Source: Oscillospiraceae bacterium
Lineage (GTDB): Bacteria > Bacillota > Clostridia > Oscillospirales > Ruminococcaceae
Reading direction: 5' to 3'
Assembly: GCA_015066115.1 (NCBI GenBank)
Contig: SVOZ01000004.1
Location: forward strand, 112,502 to 176,501
DNA length: 64,000 nucleotides
A model generated the notes under the pieces. It was not told the origin of the DNA and searched no databases. It saw only the letters and a list, made by a program, of their open reading frames with translations. This document shows, in pieces, positions 48,330 through 57,661 of the stretch. Positions within the stretch are counted from its first letter, which is position 1, and every line of letters starts with the position of its first letter. Made by a program: the position numbers and the translations under genes.

Positions 48330-49544
48330 TTATTTACGTTTTTCGATTTCAAGGAATGTTATTATATCCTTCATCTCTGCCTTTTGTGAGAGCATATCAT
48401 AAAGCTTTTCTATGAGAGCGATAGACTCTGCATCCTCAAGCTCACTGTACTTTTTAAGTGTTTCTGCAACGCCGACAGCCTTTGCGCTGTTTGAAACCTC
48501 AACAGAGGCGGCGTCATCTGCAGGACAGAACAGAAGTGCGGCGGCAATGCCGAGGCAGATGTAAACAGGCTTGATGCCCTGCTTTTTGCAGAGATTGTGT
48601 GCGCCAACAAGTCTGTCATGCTTGGAAAGCTTTCTTATAGTGTCACGGCCGACTCTTAAAGAGGTGTCGCCGAGTAGCTTGTTTTCAAATCTGTAAAGAA
48701 GATCCTCGCTGTGCTCGATAAGCTCAGAAATATCGACGCCGTGCTCCTTGGAGAGCGCCTGAGAGGACTCGATAAGAGCCTGGAATGCGAGGAGCTTTAT
48801 AGAGGGGTCAAGAGCCGCCTGCCATATATACTCACAGCCGTTAAGGGCGCCGAGATAGGCAGTTAATGCGTGGCTCATATTGTGCATAAACAGCTTTCTC
48901 TGAATAAAGAACTCAAAGGGCTCGAAGGGCATAAGGTTAACGATCTCGGGAATTTCGCCCTTAAATGCCGCCTTGTCAACGGGAAGCTGACAATATTCCT
49001 CAACGCAAACTGCGAGCATATTTTCTTGCCTTATCTCGTCGGGAGTTGCGGGAACCATTCTTCCGATAGATGCCTCAACAAGACCGAAATACTCGTTAAA
49101 ATACTCTTTTTCCTCGTCATTTAAGTTCTGAGAAACCAGCTCTCTTAAATAAGAGTCGGCACCCAGTTTGTTTTCGCAGATGATGATGTTGAGGGGAGTT
49201 TTGTTGCCGTTTTCAAAGCGGCGCTTAACTCCACAGGCGATAGGCTTTGCGATGTAGGGAAGAACGTTTACGCCAACGGCGGTTGCCATAACGTCCGCCT
49301 TTGCAATCATATCACCGACGACCTCGGGGTCCTTTCCGAGTAAACCTGTAACATTTTTAACCTCGGTTTTTTCGTATTCCTCACCGCGTGTTATGTAAAG
49401 GGGATAACTGCGGTCGCTCTGAAGCTTGTCGATAACAGCCTCGTTTATGTCAATAAAGGTAACCTCATAGCCCGAGAGGGAGAAAAGCTGGCCGATAAAG
49501 CCGCGTCCGATGTTACCTGCTCCGTACATTACTGCATTTTTCAT
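48330..49544 (-). CDS. Mannitol-1-phosphate 5-dehydrogenase-like polyol-phosphate dehydrogenase
   Basis: MKNAVMYGAGNIGRGFIGQLFSLSGYEVTFIDI; NKLGAD; KLFMHNMSHALTAYLG. Confidence 0.88.
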   Translation of the reverse strand: MKNAVMYGAGNIGRGFIGQLFSLSGYEVTFIDINEAVIDKLQSDRSYPLYITRGEEYEKTEVKNVTGLLGKDPEVVGDMIAKADVMATAVGVNVLPYIAKPIACGVKRRFENGNKTPLNIIICENKLGADSYLRELVSQNLNDEEKEYFNEYFGLVEASIGRMVPATPDEIRQENMLAVCVEEYCQLPVDKAAFKGEIPEIVNLMPFEPFEFFIQRKLFMHNMSHALTAYLGALNGCEYIWQAALDPSIKLLAFQALIESSQALSKEHGVDISELIEHSEDLLYRFENKLLGDTSLRVGRDTIRKLSKHDRLVGAHNLCKKQGIKPVYICLGIAAALLFCPADDAASVEVSNSAKAVGVAETLKKYSELEDAESIALIEKLYDMLSQKAEMKDIITFLEIEKRK

Positions 49545-49562
49545 TTTAAACACTTCCTTATG

Positions 49563-50522
49563 TTAGTCGAGGGGAACCTCGTCTTGATGCTCGTTCATAA
49601 ATTTAAGGGTTTCCTCAATGGAAACGATTCCTGTTGAAGCGCCAACCTTTTGGATGCAATGTGTTCCAACAGCATTTGCAAACTGTCCGCTTCTTCTGTA
49701 ATCCCAGTTCTGCGCAAGACCTGCCAAAAAGCCTGCACAGAAGGAATCGCCCGCGCCTGTTGAGTCGGTGGGCTTGATTGAAAGATATGTAGGCAGGGTG
49801 TAGCGCTCTTTATTAGCCTCGCAAATGAGGGCGCCGTGCTTGCCGACCTTGACTATAACGTTTTTAGCGCCGAGTTCAAAGAGTTTGTCGGCAACTGCGT
49901 CAGGATCCTTGGGAGAAAGACCCACAAGCTTTGCCGCCTCGTCAATGCTGGGCATAAAGAGGTCAAGGTGAGGGATAACTTCGCGGATCTTGGGAAGCCA
50001 GATATCGTCAAAATCCCAAGCGGTGTCCATAACGGTGTATTTTCCCATCTCTCTTGCGCGGCGCATAAGCTCTGCGCAAGGGGCGCCGTCAAAGGATGTA
50101 AGAAGCATTGCGCCTGCAACAAAAACGATGTCGCATTCCTCTAAAAGTGAATCGGGAATGTCCGAAAGCTTAAAATCTGCGGCTGAGCCGGGGTTGTAGA
50201 GAAAGCTTCTCTCACCCGATGACGAAACTGTAACGATTGAAACGGTGGTGTCAACATCGCCCATAACAACGCCCGAAACGTCAACGCCGTTTTCTTTGGC
50301 GGTGTTTTTAACAAACTCGCCAAAGCTGTCAGAACCCACCTTGCAGGAAAGTGCAACGGGAACGCCGAGCTTAGCTAAGTCGTTTGCGGCGTTTGCGGCG
50401 CATCCACCAACATGGGTGGAAACCGAGCTTATAGCGCGCAGCTCGCCGGGGTTGGGAAGGCTGTCAACAGGGGAAACGATAACATCGGTGGTAACGCTTC
50501 CGACACATAGAACTTTTTTCAT
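49563..50522 (-). CDS. PfkB/ribokinase family carbohydrate kinase
   Basis: VGGCAANAANDLAKLG; DSTGAGDSFCAGFLAGLAQ. Confidence 0.92.
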   Translation of the reverse strand: MKKVLCVGSVTTDVIVSPVDSLPNPGELRAISSVSTHVGGCAANAANDLAKLGVPVALSCKVGSDSFGEFVKNTAKENGVDVSGVVMGDVDTTVSIVTVSSSGERSFLYNPGSAADFKLSDIPDSLLEECDIVFVAGAMLLTSFDGAPCAELMRRAREMGKYTVMDTAWDFDDIWLPKIREVIPHLDLFMPSIDEAAKLVGLSPKDPDAVADKLFELGAKNVIVKVGKHGALICEANKERYTLPTYLSIKPTDSTGAGDSFCAGFLAGLAQNWDYRRSGQFANAVGTHCIQKVGASTGIVSIEETLKFMNEHQDEVPLD

Positions 50523-50546
50523 AAACATTCTCCTATCTGTCAAAAT

Positions 50547-51596
50547 TTAGTTATAAGAAACTGTGTTGTTTGAGGAAATAATATTTACCCAGGTTTTTCC
50601 TGTTGCAACGGAAAGCTCTTTTCCGTCAGTTGTGTAGTATTTGAGCTTGGCATCAAGGTCATTGCCTTTTTCCCATTTGATAGGAATGATCTTGCCGTCG
50701 CAGGCATAGTAGCCAAAGCCGGAGGTTAGGTCAACATTAATGTAATTAGCTGAGGAATTGGCATTTTTAAGGCTGATCGATGTCTGCAGAACAAAGACAT
50801 TTTTAACCTCGATCTGCTTGCCTGTGGTTTCATCTATCTGAGCGGCATTAAACTGTCCCTTAAGATACATTCCGCTGTCAGCATCATAGGTAAAGGTTGC
50901 CTTGGTGGATGACGAGAAGGGAACGGTTATGTTTGTGGCAACAGAGCCCTGAGAAAACGCCGATGAGTTATCGCCGAAGTTAAATGCGCTTGAAATGGTG
51001 GCGTCGGTTTCAATTTTTCTGTAATTTATAGCCTTTTTAAGACGCTCGCCGTCGGTAAAAGCGGTGTGCTCGTAGGCGTACTTTCCAACGCGGTTCTTAT
51101 CTCTGTAAGAAGCCGCGGTGCTTATAAAGTTAATGGTTTTAATGTTGTTGTTTTTAATGTAATTAAGGGCGTCTCTTTCGCCGCCAAAGTGGCAGAAGAT
51201 GGCATTATGCGATGATGCGAGAGCAAGATAATAATATCTTGCCGAGCGCAGAGAGCCGATATCGGGAATCTTGTTTATGTCAGCAAAAAGCGCCATAATT
51301 CTTGTAATTCCGCCCTCTGCCGGCACCTCATACAAAATGTCAGCCTGCGAAATTCCTCTCTGAGGGAGCGAGGCTCTGTTATTATTTATCATTATCGCAA
51401 TTGGCCTTTTGTTGACGGCATCAAGCTCAAGAGTCCTCTCACCTGTAAGAGGGTTTACGGCGAGCTGAGGCTCGGAAGAGGTTACCTCGCTCTCGGTATT
51501 AGCAGGGGTCGAGGAAGCGCCGCCCTCAGAACCTGCACAGCCTGCAAAAACAAAGAGCATTACAACTGTTAAAAAAATTGCTGAAATCCTTTTCAT
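50547..51596 (-). CDS. DUF3048 domain-containing (YerB-like) lipoprotein
   Basis: Lipobox FAGC; NKRPIAIMINNNRASLPQRGISQADILYEVPAEGGITRIMALF. Confidence 0.88.
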   Translation of the reverse strand: MKRISAIFLTVVMLFVFAGCAGSEGGASSTPANTESEVTSSEPQLAVNPLTGERTLELDAVNKRPIAIMINNNRASLPQRGISQADILYEVPAEGGITRIMALFADINKIPDIGSLRSARYYYLALASSHNAIFCHFGGERDALNYIKNNNIKTINFISTAASYRDKNRVGKYAYEHTAFTDGERLKKAINYRKIETDATISSAFNFGDNSSAFSQGSVATNITVPFSSSTKATFTYDADSGMYLKGQFNAAQIDETTGKQIEVKNVFVLQTSISLKNANSSANYINVDLTSGFGYYACDGKIIPIKWEKGNDLDAKLKYYTTDGKELSVATGKTWVNIISSNNTVSYN

Positions 51597-51751
51597 TAAT
51601 ATCACCTTTTAATTTATTTGCATACTATTTTTATTATAGCTCAAAAAACACCCGTTTTCAAGTGGTAGACGAGCTTTTTTTGATGTTCTAATTGTTTCCA
51701 TTGCGGCATAATTTTAAGTGTAAACAAAAAAGACAGAAAAAGGGTGCAGAT

Positions 51752-52207
51752 ATGGATAAAAGCATATTGCTTAAACAAATGTTTCAAACATTTTCCGATA
51801 GTTTTTCAAACAGGGAAAGCGGCAGGGTCTTAAGTAAAAATTACGAAAGACAGATAGACAGCTATTCTCAGCTTTTTAAGGCGGCAGAAAGCCTTGACGA
51901 CGAAGAGGCAAAAAGACAGCTTATCTGTGCGCGGTGCTTGATTTCGGCAACAAGGAGCCTGCTTTATAAAGGCTACTGCGATGAAAACATCCCTGCAATA
52001 GAAAAGGAACTTAGCTTTTTAAAGCCGATATTCAGCGGCAGGAGGATGACGGCGGCAGATTTGAGTTTGCTTGTCGACCGCAGGATAAATTCACTTGTTC
52101 CCAAAAAATCCGATGAGATGGTGGATGCCATTTTATTTATGTACATTTCGCTTGCCCCGCCAAAAACTCAAAATGAGGAGAGAGACCTTGAAAGAAGCCT
52201 TTTATGA
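51752..52207 (+). CDS. Small helical-looking protein of unknown function
   Basis: ATG start, 151 aa; overlaps the M14 peptidase start by 20 nt. Confidence 0.7.
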   Translation: MDKSILLKQMFQTFSDSFSNRESGRVLSKNYERQIDSYSQLFKAAESLDDEEAKRQLICARCLISATRSLLYKGYCDENIPAIEKELSFLKPIFSGRRMTAADLSLLVDRRINSLVPKKSDEMVDAILFMYISLAPPKTQNEERDLERSLL

Positions 52208-53075
52208 AACACCGCCCTTTTATATGAACTATGTAAAAAAGCTCTATTCGCTTAAAAAGCGGTATCCTTTTCTCTGCTTATGCGAGGCGGGAAGAAGCAT
52301 TCAGGGAAAAAAGATCTATTCACTTTTCCTCGGAAATATAAACAGGCCTGTGCTTTATGCGGCAGCATTTCACGCTCAGGAATGGCTCACTGAGCTTTTA
52401 CTTGTTAAGTTTATTGACGAGCTGTGTCGGGAATTTAGTAAAAAGGGCGAAATTTGCAGAGCGCTTATGAACCGCGGAGTTATTTTTGTGCCCTGCGTAA
52501 ATCCCGACGGGGTCGAGCTTGTTTTAAGCCGCGGAGCTTCTGCAGGAAAAACTGCACCTTGCGTTAATAAAATAAGCGGAGGAGATTTTCACAATTGGCA
52601 GGCAAATATCCGCGGAATCGACATAAACCACAATTTCAATGCGGGACACGACATTTTAAGAAAAATGGAGGATGCCGCAGGCATAACTGCGCCTGCACCA
52701 CGACAGTTTGGCGGATATTATCCAAACAGCGAGAGCGAAACGCGCACAATGGTGCATCTTTGCCGACGATATAATGTAAGCCGGGTCTATGCATTTCACT
52801 CGCAGGGCGAGGAAATCTTTTACAGATACGGCTCCCACGTTGCCGCAGGAGCGGAGTCAATGGCCGGCCTGCTGTCAAAAGTGAGCGGCTACAGCCTGCC
52901 TGTGCAGAGCGGCCTTGCAAGCCACGGCGGCTTTAAGGATTGGTTTATTCTCGAAACAGGTCGCCCCGGCTTTACAATAGAAATCGGCAGAGGAAAAAAT
53001 CCTCTGCCGATAGGTGAGCTCTCGCCGATATTTGCAAGACTTTACGAAATGATGATACTTGGACTCATCATTTAA
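52188..53075 (+). CDS. M14 family zinc carboxypeptidase (gamma-D-glutamyl-diamino acid peptidase-like)
   Basis: TTG start after gaggaga; HAQEW zinc motif, CVNPDGVEL, GIDINHNF, FTIEIGRGKNPLP. Confidence 0.87.
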   Translation: MKEAFYETPPFYMNYVKKLYSLKKRYPFLCLCEAGRSIQGKKIYSLFLGNINRPVLYAAAFHAQEWLTELLLVKFIDELCREFSKKGEICRALMNRGVIFVPCVNPDGVELVLSRGASAGKTAPCVNKISGGDFHNWQANIRGIDINHNFNAGHDILRKMEDAAGITAPAPRQFGGYYPNSESETRTMVHLCRRYNVSRVYAFHSQGEEIFYRYGSHVAAGAESMAGLLSKVSGYSLPVQSGLASHGGFKDWFILETGRPGFTIEIGRGKNPLPIGELSPIFARLYEMMILGLII

Positions 53076-54406
53076 AATCTGCGCTTTTTAATAATACTGC
53101 GATAACGCTGGGAATTTATCTCCTGACGGATAATTAAAAGCACATAAATGAGCGCAAACAGAATAAGCAGAACGACCGCGAGCTTTATCCAAACCGATGT
53201 AAATATGTTTTTAACAAGGCTTATAAGATAGAGAAACTCGTTTCTTTCAATATCCTCGCCTGCCACAAGGTCGGTGATCCCAACTACCTCGTCGGCAAGC
53301 TTTACCTCGACATAGCCTAATACATCGCCTTTTTTTATGGGCGCCTGCGCATAGGTGTTTGTGTGAGGCACGACCTGCACGCTTGACGGGTCAATTTCGT
53401 CAGGAATAAGTGCAAGAATTTTTTCTTTTGGGTATAATAGCAGGCTGTCACTTTCTGAGGAAAGGCGAAGCGGTATCTGCGAGCAGAACTTGTCGGATGG
53501 GAGCAGGGTTTTTAAAGAAAACTTTTCAAATGCCCAGTCTAAGAGCTTTGCCGTTTCGGAAAAGACATAGTTTTCACTGTAAACATTGCCTTTTTCGTCT
53601 TTGTAGGCTGAGCCGAGCAAAATAGAGAGATAATGGTATCCGTTTTTCTCGGCGTATGCTGCAAAGCATTTTCCCGCAGGCGTGGTCGTTCCTGTTTTGA
53701 GGCCTTTTATATAGGATCTGTAATAAGGCGAGCTTTTGAGCATCATTTTGTTGGTGCTTACAAGCCACTCGGGATCGCGGCGGTTTGTTTTTCTGAGCTG
53801 ATAGCTGTAAACTGAGGCTATCTCTAAAATTTCCTCGTGCTTTATTGCCTCTTTTGCAATAAGATATAAATCGTAGGCGGTTGTGTAATGGTCGTCATCG
53901 TGAAGACCGTGGGGATTGACAAAATGGGTGTTGACGGCTCCGAGCTCCTTGGCCCTTGCGTTCATCATATCAATAAAATTGTTGATGCTCTGGTCGCCTA
54001 AATAATCGGCAACGATTGCGGCGGCCTCGTTTCCAGATTGAAGCAGCATGCAATAGAGAAGCTCTCTTGCCGTAAGCTCCTCGCCTGCCAAAATGCCTGC
54101 AAGCGAAACATTCATAGAAGAAAAACTGCCGAGGATTGCCGCCTTTGCGGTGATAACGGTGTTGTCAAGGTCGGGCACCATCTCGCAAAGCAGAAGGCAG
54201 GTCATAATTTTTGTAAGGGATGCAGGATATAGTTTTTTGTGGGCGTCTTTTTCATAAATAACTGTGTCAGTATCGAGATTAACTAAGTAAACTCCCTTTG
54301 CAGTCACCTCAAAATCAGGCTTGTAGGTTGCGGCAGAGGAGGGCACAGATAAAAGAGAAAACGATAAAATAATAACACAAATAAAAACAGAAACTATTTT
54401 TTTCAT
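53072..54406 (-). CDS. D-alanyl-D-alanine carboxypeptidase (DacF-like, S11)
   Basis: KLYPASLTKIMTCLL (SxxK); SGNEAAA (SxN); KTGTTTPAG; C-terminal TM. Confidence 0.93.
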   Translation of the reverse strand: MKKIVSVFICVIILSFSLLSVPSSAATYKPDFEVTAKGVYLVNLDTDTVIYEKDAHKKLYPASLTKIMTCLLLCEMVPDLDNTVITAKAAILGSFSSMNVSLAGILAGEELTARELLYCMLLQSGNEAAAIVADYLGDQSINNFIDMMNARAKELGAVNTHFVNPHGLHDDDHYTTAYDLYLIAKEAIKHEEILEIASVYSYQLRKTNRRDPEWLVSTNKMMLKSSPYYRSYIKGLKTGTTTPAGKCFAAYAEKNGYHYLSILLGSAYKDEKGNVYSENYVFSETAKLLDWAFEKFSLKTLLPSDKFCSQIPLRLSSESDSLLLYPKEKILALIPDEIDPSSVQVVPHTNTYAQAPIKKGDVLGYVEVKLADEVVGITDLVAGEDIERNEFLYLISLVKNIFTSVWIKLAVVLLILFALIYVLLIIRQEINSQRYRSIIKKRRF

Positions 54407-54549
54407 AGACAAATCCCTCCCTTGTGTGTATAATAAATATAGAAATTTCTGTCAATAAACCTATTGTAGCACATATTAAACGCAAAATAAAGAGAAAAAA
54501 GTAAATTTAACTTAAGTCTTAAATTTTTTTAGGAAGGGACGAGCTTTAA

Positions 54550-55263
54550 TTGATTTATGTAACCGGTGATATGCACGGAGATTTAGGGCGGTTTTCGCAG
54601 AGGGCAATAAAAAAGCTAAAGGCGGATGACACCCTTATAAGCCTCGGCGATTTCGGATTTTTGTGGCTTGGCGATGAGCAGGAAGAAAAAAACCTTTCCT
54701 TTATAAAAGACCGCAAATTTAAGGTCCTGTTTGTTGAAGGAACCCACGAAAATTACACCCTTTTAGAAAAGTATCCTGTTTGTGATTATTGCGGCGGCAA
54801 GGTGCGTGACCTTGGCGGTAACCTTAAAATGCTTCTTCGCGGCGAAATTTACGAAATAGAGGGCAAAAAGATCTTTGCGCTCGGCGGCGGCGAAAGCGAG
54901 GATGCAGAGTTTCGCCTTGAAGGGCAATCTTGGTGGCAGCAGGAGCTTCCTTCGGCCGAGGAGCTTGAGTATGCCGATGAGAATTTAAAAAAATGCAAAA
55001 ATGTTGATTTTATCGTAACCCACAGCGCGCCCTTTAAAATAAAAACCTCGCTTTTCGGCAGGGATATAAATGAAAATAGGCTTGATAAGTTTCTTGACAA
55101 GGTTATGATGACAGTGAAATACGATAAATGGTATTTCGGCTGTTATCACATCGACAGAAAGCTCACAAGAACGCATTATGCCGTTTATCAAAACGTGCTT
55201 GAAATAACAAGCCCCGAAAAGAAGGGCTTTTTTGCAAAGCTTTTTAAGAAGAAAAAACAATAA
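54550..55263 (+). CDS. Metallophosphoesterase
   Basis: TTG start; VTGDMHGDLGRF; LISLGDFGF; EGTHENY; THSAP. Confidence 0.87.
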   Translation: MIYVTGDMHGDLGRFSQRAIKKLKADDTLISLGDFGFLWLGDEQEEKNLSFIKDRKFKVLFVEGTHENYTLLEKYPVCDYCGGKVRDLGGNLKMLLRGEIYEIEGKKIFALGGGESEDAEFRLEGQSWWQQELPSAEELEYADENLKKCKNVDFIVTHSAPFKIKTSLFGRDINENRLDKFLDKVMMTVKYDKWYFGCYHIDRKLTRTHYAVYQNVLEITSPEKKGFFAKLFKKKKQ

Positions 55264-55280
55264 TATTTATACAAAAAGAA

Positions 55281-55325
55281 AAACCGATGGTATCAGTAAT
55301 TTTGCTGTTTACCATCGGTTTTTAT
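55281..55325 (+). terminator. Rho-independent terminator
   Basis: aaaccgatggta ... taccatcggttttt. Confidence 0.85.
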
Positions 55326-55369
55326 GATATACGGTTATTATAGCAAGTAACTGAAGCAGCGGGTTTTAG

Positions 55370-55489
55370 AGCCTTCCCCCTTGAGGGGAAGGGGGACCGC
55401 AAAAGCGGCGGATGAGGTGGCTTTGTGAAATTTCTGGTTTCCACCTCATCAGTCAGCTGCGCCGACAGCTTCTTTTCAAGGAGAAGCCT
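55370..55489. repeat. Dispersed inverted-repeat (MITE-like) element, family B
   Basis: agccttcccccttgagggg...gatgaggtgg / ccacctcatcagtcagctgcgccgaca...gagaagcct; imperfect ~50 bp terminal inverted repeats, non-coding. Confidence 0.75.
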
Positions 55490-55518
55490 GAAAAGGTTGC
55501 ACTTGGATTAATAATTCA

Positions 55519-56166
55519 TCAGGTATGAAAGCATTTTTTAAGATTGCGCAGATTACCGAGCACCAAAAGGGTGTCGCCCTCATTAAATTCGGTTGCAGGA
55601 GAAATAGATGCATTGAGCACGCCACCGGACTTGACGGCCAAAATGTTTATATTGTACTTTTTGCGGATGTCTATCTGACCTACAGTTTTGGAAACCCAGT
55701 TTTCAGGGACATTTACTTCAATAATAGAGTGCTCATTATCGAGCTGTATATAGTCTAAAATGTGGTCAGAGGTGTAGCGTATAGCGGTCCAGCTTGCAAG
55801 CTGCTTTTCGGGGTAAACAACCTCGTCGGCGCCGTTTCGCAGGAGAAACTTTGCCTGAACATCGCGCTCGGCGCGCGAAACCACGAATTTTGCTCCCATT
55901 TCTTTTAAAAGCGATGTGGTTTCAAGCGAGGACTGAAAATCGTTTCCGATTGTGACGATACAAAGGTCGTAATTGTCAACACCGAGGGTGTCAACAAAGT
56001 CGGGATTGGTGCTGTCGCCGATCTGTGCGCTTGTAACATAAGGCATAACCTCGTCAATTCTATCTTCGCGATGGTCAATTGCCATAATCTCGTGACCAAG
56101 TTCGTTGAGCTTTACTGCAATGTGCTTGCCGAATCTTCCTATTCCGACCAAAAGAATCGATTTCAT
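55519..56166 (-). CDS. ktrA: TrkA/KtrA family K+ uptake regulatory protein
   Basis: SILLVGIGRFGKHIAVKLNELGHEIMAIDHREDRID; TrkA-C domain. Confidence 0.93.
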   Translation of the reverse strand: MKSILLVGIGRFGKHIAVKLNELGHEIMAIDHREDRIDEVMPYVTSAQIGDSTNPDFVDTLGVDNYDLCIVTIGNDFQSSLETTSLLKEMGAKFVVSRAERDVQAKFLLRNGADEVVYPEKQLASWTAIRYTSDHILDYIQLDNEHSIIEVNVPENWVSKTVGQIDIRKKYNINILAVKSGGVLNASISPATEFNEGDTLLVLGNLRNLKKCFHT

Positions 56167-56178
56167 AATTTTTTCTCC

Positions 56179-57513
56179 TTATCCAACTGTGATTTTTTCC
56201 TGCGGAAGCTTGCTGACATTGTGCCGCGGCCCTGAAAATGCGGCATAAATGAGGGTAAGACCGCCAACTCTGCCAAGGAACATCAAGGCTATCAGAATCA
56301 AGTGCGAGGCTGTGCTGAGGCTTGGCGTTACGCCGAGAGTAAGCCCCACCGTCGCAACCGCCGAGGCGGTTTCGTAAAGGCAGGTGAGAATGGGAAGACC
56401 CTCTATAACGCTGATGACTATTGTGCCGCCAAGCAAAAGCGAAAGATACATAACCGCGATTGCGGCGGCGTGGCGTACCGTTGAATCTGAGATCCTTCTG
56501 CCGAAAACGTGCGCGCTGTCCTTGCGGCGAAAAATTGAAAATGCTGAAGAAAACAAAACACCAACTGTTGTGATTTTCATACCGCCCGCAGTTGAGCCCG
56601 AAGAACCGCCTATGAGCATAAGAATAATCATTATAGTCTGGGCGGCCTGCGACAGCGAATTTAAATCAACCGTGTTAAAGCCTGCCGTTCTAGGAGTAAC
56701 GGTTTGGAAAAGCGAGGCAAGAATGCGCTCACCTAAGGGCAGGCTTGAAAACTCAAAAAAGAAAAAGAAGAGGGCGGGAAGCAAAATTAAAATTGCTGAC
56801 GCCGATAAAACAAGCTTGCTCTGCATTCTGTATCTGCTAAAGTGAAATTTGTGGGTGAAAAAGTCATCCCAGGTTAAAAAACCGATGCCACCGAATAAAA
56901 TCAGCAGGATAACGGTAATGTTTATTATAGGCTGTGCGGCATAGGCGGTGAGAGAGGAAAACTGTGCCGTTTGCCCCATAAGGTCAAAGCCTGCGTTGCA
57001 AAAGGCTGAAATGGAGTGGAAAATCGCCATCCAGATGCCCTTTAACCCAAAATCCTTTATAAAAACGGGCGCCATAACGGCGGCCGCCAAAAGCTCTGCC
57101 GAAAATGTAGTTATAAGAATGAATCTTGTAAGCCTTACAATTCCGCCGACCTTTTGAGCCGAGATGGATTCTTGCATGGTGCTTCTTTGCATAAGTCCGA
57201 TTTTTCTGCCCGAAAGCAAGGCGATGGTCGTTGCGACCGTTACAACACCGAGGCCGCCTATCTGAATTAAAACAAGGATAACTGCCTGACCAAAATAAGA
57301 CCAATAGGTCGCGGTGTCAAAAACAATAAGCCCCGTTACACAAACTGCGCTTGTAGAGGTAAAGAGCGCATCGGAAAAGGGCGTTACCTGCCCGCCCTGC
57401 GAGGAGATGGGAAGCATTAAAACAAGCGCTCCTATAAGGATAACGGCGGCAAAACCGAGAATTATTATCTGAAAGCTTGATAATCGTCTTTTGATTTTCG
57501 GCTTTTCAGCCAT
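56179..57513 (-). CDS. ktrB: TrkH/KtrB family potassium uptake protein
   Basis: STSAVCVTGLIVFDTATYWS; TPRTAGFNTVD; GGSSGSTAGGMK; SAVATVGLTLG selectivity motifs. Confidence 0.94.
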   Translation of the reverse strand: MAEKPKIKRRLSSFQIIILGFAAVILIGALVLMLPISSQGGQVTPFSDALFTSTSAVCVTGLIVFDTATYWSYFGQAVILVLIQIGGLGVVTVATTIALLSGRKIGLMQRSTMQESISAQKVGGIVRLTRFILITTFSAELLAAAVMAPVFIKDFGLKGIWMAIFHSISAFCNAGFDLMGQTAQFSSLTAYAAQPIINITVILLILFGGIGFLTWDDFFTHKFHFSRYRMQSKLVLSASAILILLPALFFFFFEFSSLPLGERILASLFQTVTPRTAGFNTVDLNSLSQAAQTIMIILMLIGGSSGSTAGGMKITTVGVLFSSAFSIFRRKDSAHVFGRRISDSTVRHAAAIAVMYLSLLLGGTIVISVIEGLPILTCLYETASAVATVGLTLGVTPSLSTASHLILIALMFLGRVGGLTLIYAAFSGPRHNVSKLPQEKITVG

Positions 57514-57593
57514 TTATCTCACTCCTTTTTTAGTATAACTATACTATACCACTTTTTTTTAATAATGACAAGAATTTTTATAAATAGATAAAA

Positions 57594-57623
57594 TTGACAA
57601 AACGGGGTGAATTATGTTATTAT
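57594..57623 (+). promoter_or_regulatory. Sigma-A promoter for putP
   Basis: TTGACA - 18 bp - TATTAT. Confidence 0.7.
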
Positions 57624-57661
57624 ATTTATAATTATTTTCCTAAGGGAAGGATGTTTTAAAA

